A stretch of DNA of 49,690 bases from Kribbella albertanoniae (lineage in GTDB: Bacteria; Actinomycetota; Actinomycetes; Propionibacteriales; Kribbellaceae): NCBI RefSeq assembly GCF_004348455.1, contig NZ_SMKA01000028.1, forward strand, positions 1 through 49,690, read 5' to 3'. Every line of letters begins with the position of its first letter. Within the stretch, counting starts at the first letter, position 1. The position numbers and the translations under genes are program-made. Positions 42,115 through 49,690 of this stretch are shown here, one piece after another. Below the pieces are notes generated by a model. That model saw only the letters and a list, made by a program, of their open reading frames with translations. It had not been told where the DNA came from and searched no databases.

Positions 42115-42690
42115 ATGAGTCTCATGACCACCATGCCCAGCCCGTTCCCGGCGGCCGGCCATCCGGCAACACCGCTGACCAGGGCCGATCTCGACCTGAT
42201 GCCCGATGACGGCCGCCGGTACGAGCTCATCGACGGGAACCTCCTTGTGAGCCCCGCGCCGGTGCCGCAGCATCAGCGGGCGGTTGGGGCGATCTATCGG
42301 CTGCTGTATGCGGCCTGCCCGGAGGATCTGGAGGCGTTCTTCGCTCCGGTGGATGTTGCCCTCGGGCCGGACACTGTCCTGCAACCGGATCTGCTGGTCG
42401 CCCGGCGAGACGACTTCAGCGAGCGGGATCTGCCGGTCGCGCCGTTGCTGGCGGTCGAGGTGCTGTCGCCGAGCACTCGGCGGTTCGACCTGATGGTGAA
42501 GTGGTCGACGTACCAGGATGCGGGCTGTGCGGCGTACTGGGTGGTGGATCCCGACACGCCGAGTCTCATTGCCTGGGAACTGCGGGACGGGGCATATGTG
42601 CAGGTCGCGAAGGTCACCGGCGACGAATCGGCGACGCTGACGAGCCCGTTCGAGGTGACTGTCGTCCCGGCGAATCTGTTCTGTCGGTGA
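42115..42690 (+). CDS. Uma2-family (DUF820) putative nuclease
   Basis: 191 aa with the PD-(D/E)XK-like core: YELIDGNLLVSPAP, LQPDLLVARRDD and LAVEVLSPSTRRFDLMVK. The Asp, Glu and Lys of these motifs would form the metal site. AAGGAGG lies just before the ATG. The family is abundant in actinobacteria and cyanobacteria, with no assigned biological role. It lies 56 bp upstream of the helicase gene; a functional link is only positional. Confidence 0.88.
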   Translation: MSLMTTMPSPFPAAGHPATPLTRADLDLMPDDGRRYELIDGNLLVSPAPVPQHQRAVGAIYRLLYAACPEDLEAFFAPVDVALGPDTVLQPDLLVARRDDFSERDLPVAPLLAVEVLSPSTRRFDLMVKWSTYQDAGCAAYWVVDPDTPSLIAWELRDGAYVQVAKVTGDESATLTSPFEVTVVPANLFCR

Positions 42691-42746
42691 TCTCGGGTAA
42701 CGTTCCTGTACGGCGTACTTGTCGTCGATTCGGGGGAGTTCCGCCT

Positions 42747-44540
42747 GTGGAAATGCACGTGCCTGGTGGATCGGGCGTGCTTCCTCCGGCCTATCCGGAC
42801 CGTGCTGCTTGGGGTACCGCGAGCAAGCTGCGGGCCTGGCAGGCGGAGGCGCTCACGCAATATCTGGAATCCAATCCGAGGGACTTCCTGGCGGTCGCGA
42901 CGCCGGGAGCCGGTAAGACGACGTTCGCGCTGACTGTCGCGGCCGAGCTTCTGCATCGGCGGGTGATCGACCGGATCACGGTGGTGACGCCGACCGAGCA
43001 CCTGAAGGTGCAGTGGGCCGATGCGGCGGACAAGGCCGGGATCGCGATCGATCCTGCCTTCGCCGGGCGGCGCGGGAAGACGAACCAGGATTTCACCGGA
43101 GTCGCGGTGACGTATGCCGGGGTCGCGGTGAATCCGCTGGCGTTCCGGGTCCGGACCGAGCGGTTCAAGACGCTGGTGATCCTGGACGAGGTGCACCACG
43201 GTGGCGACGCGCTCAGCTGGGGTGAGGGAGTGCGGGAGGCGTTCGAGCCGGCCACCCGCCGGTTGTGCCTGACCGGTACACCGTTCCGTTCCGACGACAA
43301 CCCGATCCCGTTCGTCACGTACGAGCACGGGGCCGACGGGCACGCGCGGAGCAAGGCCGACTACACGTACGGCTACGGTCACGCGCTGCGCGACCACGTC
43401 GTACGGCCGGTGATCTTCATGTCGTACTCGGGTGAGATGCGGTGGCGGACGAAGGCCGGTGACGAGGTCGCGGCGCGGTTGGGTGAGCCGCTGACCAAGG
43501 ATCTGACCGCGCAGGCGCTGCGGACCGCGCTCGACCCCACCGGCGAGTGGATGGGCGCCGTACTGGCAGCTGCGGACAAGCGGCTGACCGAGGTACGGCG
43601 GCATATGCCGGATGCCGGTGGTCTGGTCATCTCCGGCGATCAGAACTCGGCCCGTGCCTACGCCAAGACGCTGCGCGAGATCACCGGGCAAGCGCCGACC
43701 GTCGTACTGTCCGACGAGAAGGCCGCGAGCAAGAAGATCTCGAAGTTCTCCGAGGACGAGTCGCGGTGGATGGTCGCGGTCCGAATGGTGTCCGAAGGCG
43801 TCGACGTACCGCGGCTGGCGGTCGGGGTCTATGCGACGCCGACCTCGACGCCGCTGTTCTTCGCGCAGGCGGTCGGGCGGTTCGTGCGAGCGCGCAAGCG
43901 GGGTGAGACGGCGTCGGTGTTCGTGCCGTCGGTGACCCGGCTGCTCAGCTTCGCGGCCGAGATGGAGGTCGAGCGCGACCACGTCCTCGGGCGCAAGAAC
44001 AACAACGAGGACGGCGACATCTTCGCCCTCGAGGACGACCTGCTGAAGAAGGCGAACGAGGCCGAGGGTGCCAGCGACGAGCTGGACGCGAAATTCGAGG
44101 CGCTCGGGTCGGATGCGAGCTTCGACCGGGTCGTCTTCGACGGTGGTGACTACGGGACGGGTGGGGATCAGGCCTCCGACGAGGAGCTGGACTTCCTCGG
44201 GCTGCCGGGTCTGCTCGAGCCCGACCAGGTGCGCGACCTGCTGCGCAAGCGGCAGGCGAAGTCGATCGCCGCGCAGAAGCGGTCGCAGCGCGGTTCCGGC
44301 GACGAGCGCGAGGATCCGACGCCGACCGAGCTCGCCACCCACGAGCAGATCTCTCTGCTGCGCCGCGAGCTCAACGGCCTGGTCGCCGCCTGGCACCACC
44401 GCACCGGCCAGCCGCACGGCGTCATCCACAACGATCTGCGCCGCAAACTGGGCGGTCCGGCTGCCGCCCAGGCCTCCTCCACGCAGCTGAAGGAGCGCAT
44501 CGAACTCATCCGCGACTGGGCCACCCAGCGCCGAGCCTGA
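42747..44540 (+). CDS. SF2 DEAD/DEAH-type helicase
   Basis: 597 aa from GTG 42747 (GGGGGAG 9 nt upstream; ATG 42753 is an alternative). Motif I ATPGAGKTT near residues 51-59, motif II DEVHHGG near 146-152, motif III TGTPF, and in the C-terminal core VRMVSEGVDVPRL and FAQAVGRFVRARKRG (motif VI). Residues about 410-500 are acidic, with long helices, and the last 70 form a helical tail (HEQISLLRRELNGLVAAW). The architecture resembles XPB/ResIII-like helicases acting on DNA. Partners are unknown. A clean terminator follows. Confidence 0.9.
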   Translation: MEMHVPGGSGVLPPAYPDRAAWGTASKLRAWQAEALTQYLESNPRDFLAVATPGAGKTTFALTVAAELLHRRVIDRITVVTPTEHLKVQWADAADKAGIAIDPAFAGRRGKTNQDFTGVAVTYAGVAVNPLAFRVRTERFKTLVILDEVHHGGDALSWGEGVREAFEPATRRLCLTGTPFRSDDNPIPFVTYEHGADGHARSKADYTYGYGHALRDHVVRPVIFMSYSGEMRWRTKAGDEVAARLGEPLTKDLTAQALRTALDPTGEWMGAVLAAADKRLTEVRRHMPDAGGLVISGDQNSARAYAKTLREITGQAPTVVLSDEKAASKKISKFSEDESRWMVAVRMVSEGVDVPRLAVGVYATPTSTPLFFAQAVGRFVRARKRGETASVFVPSVTRLLSFAAEMEVERDHVLGRKNNNEDGDIFALEDDLLKKANEAEGASDELDAKFEALGSDASFDRVVFDGGDYGTGGDQASDEELDFLGLPGLLEPDQVRDLLRKRQAKSIAAQKRSQRGSGDEREDPTPTELATHEQISLLRRELNGLVAAWHHRTGQPHGVIHNDLRRKLGGPAAAQASSTQLKERIELIRDWATQRRA

Positions 44541-44549
44541 CCCACCAGG

Positions 44550-44581
44550 ACGCCCCCACCCGAGTCATCGGGTGGGGGCGT
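44550..44581 (+). terminator. rho-independent terminator after the helicase
   Basis: A 14-bp perfect stem (ACGCCCCCACCCGA with its complement), 4-nt loop and a following TTTC. It begins 10 bp after the helicase stop. Confidence 0.85.
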
Positions 44582-44721
44582 TTCTGCGTGCGCGAGCTGT
44601 TGACCTTCCGCACGACGTGCTGCAACATGCGACTACCGTCGTGCAAGAAATTGGCAAGGCATTGAAAATTTCCGATCACACGGTGCTGTCCGTCTATCCG
44701 CCCTCTGACGGAGGAGCCCTT

Positions 44722-47700
44722 ATGCAAGGGAAGAGAAGTCCTGTCCGCCGGATCCTGACCGGGGTCCTGGTGGCGGTGGTGGTCGCAGTGGGTCTGGTGC
44801 CCGCTGCGACCGCGGCCGTGACCGCGAACCTCGCCAAGACCTTGTCATCCAGCAGTTCGGTCGGGGGATACCCCAGCACCAACGCCGCTGACGGCAACCA
44901 GAACACGTACTGGGAGAGCGCCAACAACGCGTTCCCGCAGTGGATCCAGGCCGACCTGGGTGCCACCACGGACGTCAACCAGATCACCCTGAAACTCCCC
45001 GGCGGCTGGGGTGCCCGCACCCAGACCCTGTCGATCCAGGGCAGCACGAACGGAACGACGTACGGCACGATCGTCACCGGTACGGCGTACAACTTCACCG
45101 GCGCCAACGTGGTCACCATCGACTTCGCTACCACCGCGGCGCGCTACGTCCGGCTGAACTTCACCGCGAACACGGGCTGGCCGGCCGCCCAACTGTCGGA
45201 GTTCGACCTGGCCGGACCTGGTGGCGGGCCCGTCGATCCCCCGACCGGTACGGATCTCGCGGCGAACAAGCCGATCGAGGCGTCCAGCGCAGTCTTCAAC
45301 TTCGTCGCCACGAACGCGAACGACGGCAACATCGGCACCTACTGGGAGTCGAACGGCTTCCCGTCGACCCTGACCGCCAAGCTCGGCGCCAACGCCGACC
45401 TCAGCTCCGTGGTCGTCAAGCTCAACCCGGACTCGGCCTGGGGCCCGCGCACGCAGAGCATCGAGGTCCTCGGCCGCGAGCAGTCGGCGACCGCGTTCGC
45501 CTCGATCAAGGCGCGCGCCGACTACCAGTTCAGTCCGAGCAGCGGTGCCAACACGATCACGATCCCGGTCACCGGCCGGTATGCCGACGTACGGCTGCAG
45601 GTTTTCTCCAACACCGGCGCCCCCGGCGGTCAGGTCGCGGAACTCCAGGTCTTCGGCGCTGCCGCCCCGAACCCGGACCTGACCGTCACCGCGGTCGACT
45701 GGTCCCCGGCCAGCCCGTCCGAGACCACGCCGATCACGCTCTCGGCCACGGTCAAGAACTCCGGTACGGCGGCCGCCCCCGCCAGCAGCCTGAACTTCCT
45801 GATCGGCGGCTCAGTCGCCGGTACCGCGTCCGTCGGCGCACTCGCCGCCGGAGCCTCGGCCACGGTCACGGCCAACGTCGGAACCAAGCCACAAGGCAGC
45901 TACACCGTCGCGGCGGTCGCCGATGCCGGTAACGCGGTCACCGAGCAGAGCGAAACCAACAACACGCTCCAGGCCACCAGCCAGCTCCAGGTCGCCCAGG
46001 CCCCCGGCCCGGACCTCCTGATCACCGGCATCACCTCAACCCCGTCGAACCCGGCACCGGGCACGGCGGTCTCCTTCACGGTTGCCGTGAACAACCGCGG
46101 TACGACGGCCGCCGGGGCCAGCACGACCCGCGTGGTCGTCGGCTCGACCACCCTCACCGGCGCAACCGGCACGATCGCCGCCGGAGCGACCGCGAACGTC
46201 GCGATCTCGGGCACCTGGACCGCGGTGAACGGCGGCGCCAACCTGGTCGCCACGGCCGACTCTGGGAGCACGGTCGCTGAGACCAACGAGAACAACAACA
46301 CGTTCACCAAGGCGATCGTGGTCGGCCGCGGCGCCGCCGTACCGTTCACGTCGTACGAGGCGGAGGCAGCGGCGTACACGGGTGCCCTCCTGACCACGGA
46401 CCCGCTACGCACCTTCGGTCACACCAACTTCGCCACCGAGTCGTCCGGCCGCTCGTCGGTCCGGCTCAACTCGACCGGTCAGTATGTCGAGTTCACGTCG
46501 ACCGTGCAGACCAACTCGATCGTGGTCCGCAACTCGATCCCGGACTCGGCCAACGGGCAGGGCATCGACGCCACGATCAGCCTGTACGTGAACGGCACGT
46601 TCAAGCAGAAGCTGAACCTGTCCTCGCACTTCAGCTGGCTCTACGGCAACAGTGACGGCCCCGAGGCGCTGACCAACACCCCGGGCGGCGACGCACGCCG
46701 GCTCTTCGACGAATCACATGCCCTGCTCGGTACGTCGTACCCGGCCGGAACGAAGTTCAAGCTGCAGCGCGACTCCGGCGACACGGCGTCGTACTACATC
46801 GTCGACTCGATCGACCTCGAGCAGGTCGCGCCGGCTCTGGGTCAGCCCGCCGGTTGCACGTCGATCACCCAGTACGGCGCGGTCCCCGGCGACGGGATCG
46901 ATGACGCGGACGCGATCCAGCGTGCGGTCACCGACGACCAGAACGGTGTCATCAGCTGCGTCTGGATCCCGGAAGGGCAGTGGCGGCAGGAGAAGAAGAT
47001 CCTCACCGACGACCCGCTGAACCGGGGTCAGTTCAACCAGGTCGGGATCAGCAACACCACCATCCGCGGTGCGGGCATGTGGTACTCGCAGCTCTACTCG
47101 ACCATCGAGCCGCAGAACGCGGGCGGCATCAACCACCCGCACGAAGGCAACTTCGGCTTCGACATCGACAAGAACGTGCAACTGTCGGACATCGCGATCT
47201 TCGGCTCCGGCCGGATCCGCGGCGGCGACGGCAACGCCGAAGGCGGCGTCGCGCTGAACGGCCGGTTCGGGACCGGCACGAAGATCACCAACGTCTGGAT
47301 CGAGCACGCGAACGTCGGCGCCTGGGTCGGCCGCGACTTCGACAACATCCCCGAGCTGTGGGGGCCGGGTGACGGGCTCGAGTTCTCCGGGATGCGGATC
47401 CGCAACACCTACGCCGACGGCATCAACTTCGCCAACGGCACCCGCAACTCCAAGGTGTTCAACTCGTCGTTCCGGACCACCGGTGACGATGCGCTGGCGG
47501 TGTGGGCGAGCAAGTACGTCAAGGATCAGTCGATCGACATCGGGCACGACAACTCGTTCACCAACAACACCGTCGCGCTGCCGTGGCGCGCCAATGGCAT
47601 CGCGATCTACGGCGGGTACGGCAACAAGATCGAGAACAACCTGATCTACGACACGATGAACTACCCCGGCATCATGCTCGCCACCGATCACGACCCGCTG

Positions 47701-48072
47701 CCGTTCTCGGGGACCACGCTGATCGCCAACAACGCGCTCTACCGCTGCGGCGGTGCCTTCTGGAACGAGGACCAGGAGTTCGGCGCGATCACGCTGTTCC
47801 CGTCGAATCTGCCGATCCCGGGTGTCACGATCCGCGACACCGAGATCCACGATTCGACGTACGACGGGATCCAGTTCAAGACCGGCGGCGGTGAGATGCC
47901 GAACGTGCAGCTCACCAACCTCCGGATCGACAAGTCGAACAACGGTTCCGGCATCCTCGCGATGGGCGGTGCCCGCGGCAGCGCCACCCTGACCAACGTC
48001 GTCGTCACGAACTCCCGTGACGGTGACATCTTCAAGGAGCCCGGTTCCACCTTCACCTTCACCGGGCAGTAG
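44722..48072 (+). CDS. secreted multidomain glycanase, GH87/mycodextranase-like
   Basis: 1116 aa. Signal peptide 1-31 (hydrophobic core, ATA cleavage). Then two discoidin-type (F5/8 C) domains, about 33-165 and 177-308; two CARDB domains, about 318-425 and 430-535; a CBM6-like domain from YEAEAAAYTG, about 541-705; and a right-handed beta-helix, about 711-1116, with ITQYGAVPGDGIDDADAIQRA. The Asp-rich stretches GDGLEFSGMRIRN and TTGDDALAVW in the helix are the probable active site. This layout matches bacterial alpha-1,3-glucanases and mycodextranases acting on fungal walls. A polygalacturonase-like activity is the main alternative. GGAGGAG precedes the ATG. Confidence 0.75.
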   Translation: MQGKRSPVRRILTGVLVAVVVAVGLVPAATAAVTANLAKTLSSSSSVGGYPSTNAADGNQNTYWESANNAFPQWIQADLGATTDVNQITLKLPGGWGARTQTLSIQGSTNGTTYGTIVTGTAYNFTGANVVTIDFATTAARYVRLNFTANTGWPAAQLSEFDLAGPGGGPVDPPTGTDLAANKPIEASSAVFNFVATNANDGNIGTYWESNGFPSTLTAKLGANADLSSVVVKLNPDSAWGPRTQSIEVLGREQSATAFASIKARADYQFSPSSGANTITIPVTGRYADVRLQVFSNTGAPGGQVAELQVFGAAAPNPDLTVTAVDWSPASPSETTPITLSATVKNSGTAAAPASSLNFLIGGSVAGTASVGALAAGASATVTANVGTKPQGSYTVAAVADAGNAVTEQSETNNTLQATSQLQVAQAPGPDLLITGITSTPSNPAPGTAVSFTVAVNNRGTTAAGASTTRVVVGSTTLTGATGTIAAGATANVAISGTWTAVNGGANLVATADSGSTVAETNENNNTFTKAIVVGRGAAVPFTSYEAEAAAYTGALLTTDPLRTFGHTNFATESSGRSSVRLNSTGQYVEFTSTVQTNSIVVRNSIPDSANGQGIDATISLYVNGTFKQKLNLSSHFSWLYGNSDGPEALTNTPGGDARRLFDESHALLGTSYPAGTKFKLQRDSGDTASYYIVDSIDLEQVAPALGQPAGCTSITQYGAVPGDGIDDADAIQRAVTDDQNGVISCVWIPEGQWRQEKKILTDDPLNRGQFNQVGISNTTIRGAGMWYSQLYSTIEPQNAGGINHPHEGNFGFDIDKNVQLSDIAIFGSGRIRGGDGNAEGGVALNGRFGTGTKITNVWIEHANVGAWVGRDFDNIPELWGPGDGLEFSGMRIRNTYADGINFANGTRNSKVFNSSFRTTGDDALAVWASKYVKDQSIDIGHDNSFTNNTVALPWRANGIAIYGGYGNKIENNLIYDTMNYPGIMLATDHDPLPFSGTTLIANNALYRCGGAFWNEDQEFGAITLFPSNLPIPGVTIRDTEIHDSTYDGIQFKTGGGEMPNVQLTNLRIDKSNNGSGILAMGGARGSATLTNVVVTNSRDGDIFKEPGSTFTFTGQ

Positions 48073-48081
48073 TTCGGCCTG

Positions 48082-48115
48082 GGCCTCGCACTCCGCTGCC
48101 CCGGAGTGCGAGGCC
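48082..48115 (+). terminator. terminator after the glycanase gene
   Basis: GGCCTCGCACTCCG at 48082-48095 pairs perfectly with 48102-48115 around a 6-nt loop, followed by TTT. It rules out a TTG start at 48117 for the next gene. Confidence 0.8.
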
Positions 48116-48143
48116 TTTGGGGTCGTCCGACAAACTTGAGCCC

Positions 48144-49091
48144 GTGAAGCGGCTCGTGCGAGTACTGCGGCGAATCTTCGTCGTAATGGTGGTCATCTGG
48201 CTCGTGATCACCGGAGCGTCCCTGACCTACAACTTCGCCACCCGGGAACGCGCCGAACCACCACCCGGTCTGAAGTTCGTCCAGACCGCGGACCTACAGA
48301 CCCGGTACGACTCCTGGGGTACGACGGGGACTCCGATCGTGCTCGTCCACGGGGCGGCCGAGTCGGTGGAATCGTGGTCCGAGCTGGTGCCCGTGCTGGC
48401 GCGCACCCATCGCGTGTACGCGTACGACATCACCGGCTACGGCTACAGCGAACGCAAAGCGCCGTACACGATCGAGCACCTCGCCGCCCAACTGCTCGGC
48501 TTCATCGACGCGATGAAACTCACCAAGCCGGTCCTGGTCGGACACTCCCTGGGCGCCGGCGTCGTGGCCGAGGCAGCCCTCGAACAGCCCGCCAAAGTCG
48601 GCGGCATCATGTTCCTCGACGGCGACGGCCTCCCCATCCCCGGCGGCGGCCCACCGCAAGCAGTCGTCAACACCCTCATCGTCGACCCCTACCGAACCAG
48701 CGCCCTCCGCCTGGTCCTGGGCTCCGACAGTCTCATCCGCAACATCTACAACGACGCCTGCGCTGCACAGTGCGCCCCGCTCACCCACGACGAGATCCAG
48801 GTCTGGACCCGCCCCTTCCGCCAAGCCGGCGCCGAAAAAGCCCTGTGGCAAATGGTCGGCCGCGACTTCCCCTCAGTCCAGCCCGACCGCCTGGCCCTCC
48901 TGAAGCACTCCCCAGTAGCCAAAGCAGTCCTCTTCGGTGCCCTCGACAACCAAGGCGGCTCCGCGGAACAAACAGCCACCCGAGTAGGCGCACCCCCACC
49001 CACAATCCTCCCCAACCAAGGCCACCTAACCCTCATCTCAGCCCCGGTCGAAGTAGCCGCCGCCATCAACGAACTAGCAACCCGCAGCTAA
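48144..49091 (+). CDS. membrane-anchored alpha/beta hydrolase
   Basis: 315 aa from GTG 48144; an earlier in-frame TTG at 48117 sits in the tail of a terminator and is unlikely. One N-terminal transmembrane helix (about 11-29) places the enzyme outside the cell. The fold shows VLVHGAAESVESW, nucleophile Ser135 in GHSLGAG, a probable acid Asp268 and His294 in NQGHLTLI. The substrate is unknown. The 3' third uses AAGs, CCAs and other less common codons more than its neighbours. Confidence 0.85.
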   Translation: MKRLVRVLRRIFVVMVVIWLVITGASLTYNFATRERAEPPPGLKFVQTADLQTRYDSWGTTGTPIVLVHGAAESVESWSELVPVLARTHRVYAYDITGYGYSERKAPYTIEHLAAQLLGFIDAMKLTKPVLVGHSLGAGVVAEAALEQPAKVGGIMFLDGDGLPIPGGGPPQAVVNTLIVDPYRTSALRLVLGSDSLIRNIYNDACAAQCAPLTHDEIQVWTRPFRQAGAEKALWQMVGRDFPSVQPDRLALLKHSPVAKAVLFGALDNQGGSAEQTATRVGAPPPTILPNQGHLTLISAPVEVAAAINELATRS

Positions 49092-49133
49092 CCCCCGCAG
49101 GTAGTCGAGCCCTTGCGACGATCGCTGCAGCGT

Positions 49134-49690
49134 TCAGGTGAGGGACTGGGTGCCTATGACGTCGAGGAGGCGGAGGGCCTGGTCTGAGGGGGAGCCGGGG
49201 TCGGCGGTGTAGAGGACTACTCGTTGGTCTCGGTCGGGGACTACGAGGACTTCGCAGATGACGTCGATGCGGCCGACCTCGGGGTGCAGGATGGTTTGGC
49301 AGAGGGTTTGCTGGCGGGCTACCTCGTGCTGGGACCAGAGGGCAGCGAACTCGGGGCTGCCGGCAAGGAGGTCGGCGACCAGACCTCCCAGGGCGGGGTC
49401 GTCAGGGTAGGTGGCGGAGGCGGCGCGCAGGTCGGAGGCGGCTTCGCGGGCGAACTCGCGGGTGGCTTCGGGGCTGAAGCGCGACTGGTCGCCGTACAGG
49501 AAGCGTTGACGCAGGAGGTTGCGTTCTCGCGGCGGGAGGGCGGAGAAGTCGGTGAGGAGCGCGGCGGCTTGGCGGTTCCAGGCCAGTACGTCGTACTTCG
49601 CGTCGAGGACGATCGCGGGAATGTCCAGGCGGGCGACCATGCGGAGGATGCCGTCGCGGACGTCGGAGGGTGGGCCCGGGGGTGGGCCGG
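49134..49690 (-). CDS. MmyB-type regulator, 5' end outside the window
   Basis: The visible 185 codons run out of the window at its right edge. The frame continues upstream of ATG 49640 with PSDVRDGILRMVARLDIPAIVLDAKYDVLAWN read in pieces, the start of the MmyB-like ligand domain. LLRQRFLYGDQSRFSPEA and HPEVGRIDV are typical of this group. The helix-turn-helix must lie beyond base 49690. It is a second, intact-looking member of the family frameshifted at 26.6-27.5 kb. Confidence 0.8.
   Translation of the reverse strand, partial: GPPPGPPSDVRDGILRMVARLDIPAIVLDAKYDVLAWNRQAAALLTDFSALPPRERNLLRQRFLYGDQSRFSPEATREFAREAASDLRAASATYPDDPALGGLVADLLAGSPEFAALWSQHEVARQQTLCQTILHPEVGRIDVICEVLVVPDRDQRVVLYTADPGSPSDQALRLLDVIGTQSLT

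Noticed and set aside
42294..44429. 711-codon open frame on the minus strand
   Set aside because: Lies opposite the Uma2-like and helicase genes, both with clear motifs; its own translation has none.
48117..48143. Upstream TTG start for the last hydrolase
   Set aside because: It sits in the T-tail of a strong terminator, so a transcript beginning before it would be cut off; GTG 48144 is preferred.

Overview
The window looks like chromosomal DNA from a high-GC soil actinomycete. Third codon positions are almost all G or C, GTG starts are common, neighbouring genes often overlap by 4 bp (ATGA or GTGA), and many genes encode secreted polysaccharide-active enzymes and binding-protein sugar transporters. 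A Nocardioidaceae-type genome such as Kribbella would fit; this is inference from style, because there is no rRNA or marker gene here. I found no tRNA, rRNA, CRISPR array, insertion sequence or phage gene.

Layout. 1-1.7 kb: two adjacent nucleotidyltransferase genes of the RlaP type. 1.8-7.2 kb: an alpha-galactoside operon (GH36 alpha-galactosidase, two permeases, a Tat-type lipoprotein binding protein) closed by a strong hairpin. 7.3-9.6 kb: a DUF1707 protein, a small membrane protein and a multicopper oxidase, overlapping. 10-14.5 kb: a DUF3592-like membrane protein; an MFS exporter behind an ArsR-like regulator with a palindromic operator; a small unknown protein; a sulfite-oxidase-type molybdoenzyme. 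14-18 kb (minus strand): ABC ATPase, ABC-2 permease, DesK-like histidine kinase, LuxR-type response regulator and a DEDDh exonuclease in one tightly packed operon. 18.3-21.6 kb: a heparinase II/III-like lyase convergent with a GH18 chitinase carrying a CBM13 domain. 21.8-25.6 kb: a TetR regulator divergent from a Baeyer-Villiger-type monooxygenase, then a polytopic membrane protein with a small single-span partner. 25.5-29 kb: an aldo/keto reductase divergent from a frameshifted MmyB-type regulator, then two tandem paralogous secreted proteins of unknown function. 29.1-32.9 kb: a MerR regulator divergent from a histidine-rich membrane protein and an alpha/beta hydrolase. 33-38.2 kb: a CaiB/BaiF CoA-transferase and a RbsA/RbsC/RbsB-like sugar ABC operon, followed by a LacI regulator. 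39.3-44.6 kb: malic enzyme, VanZ-like protein, YqgE/AlgH protein, DUF3039 protein, Uma2-like nuclease and an SF2 helicase. 44.7-49.7 kb: a 1116-residue multidomain secreted beta-helix glycanase (GH87-like), an alpha/beta hydrolase and a partial MmyB-type regulator that leaves the window.

How the parts work together. Two loci import and use sugars. The GH36 locus has no ATPase and probably borrows a shared one. The RbsABC-like locus is linked to the LacI gene by a near-identical 14-bp operator at both ends. The secreted chitinase, heparinase-like enzyme and GH87-like enzyme suit a saprophyte degrading fungal and other cell walls. The least understood parts are the MerR/membrane protein/hydrolase unit, the tandem secreted paralogues with hairpins before their genes, the 435-aa and 83-aa membrane pair, and the two RlaP-type genes. 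Noncoding DNA holds several clear structures: an exactly duplicated 45-bp hairpin, a 26-bp perfect palindrome and a compound repeat cluster near 33 kb. A preference for the tetramer GTAC is visible across codon boundaries throughout.
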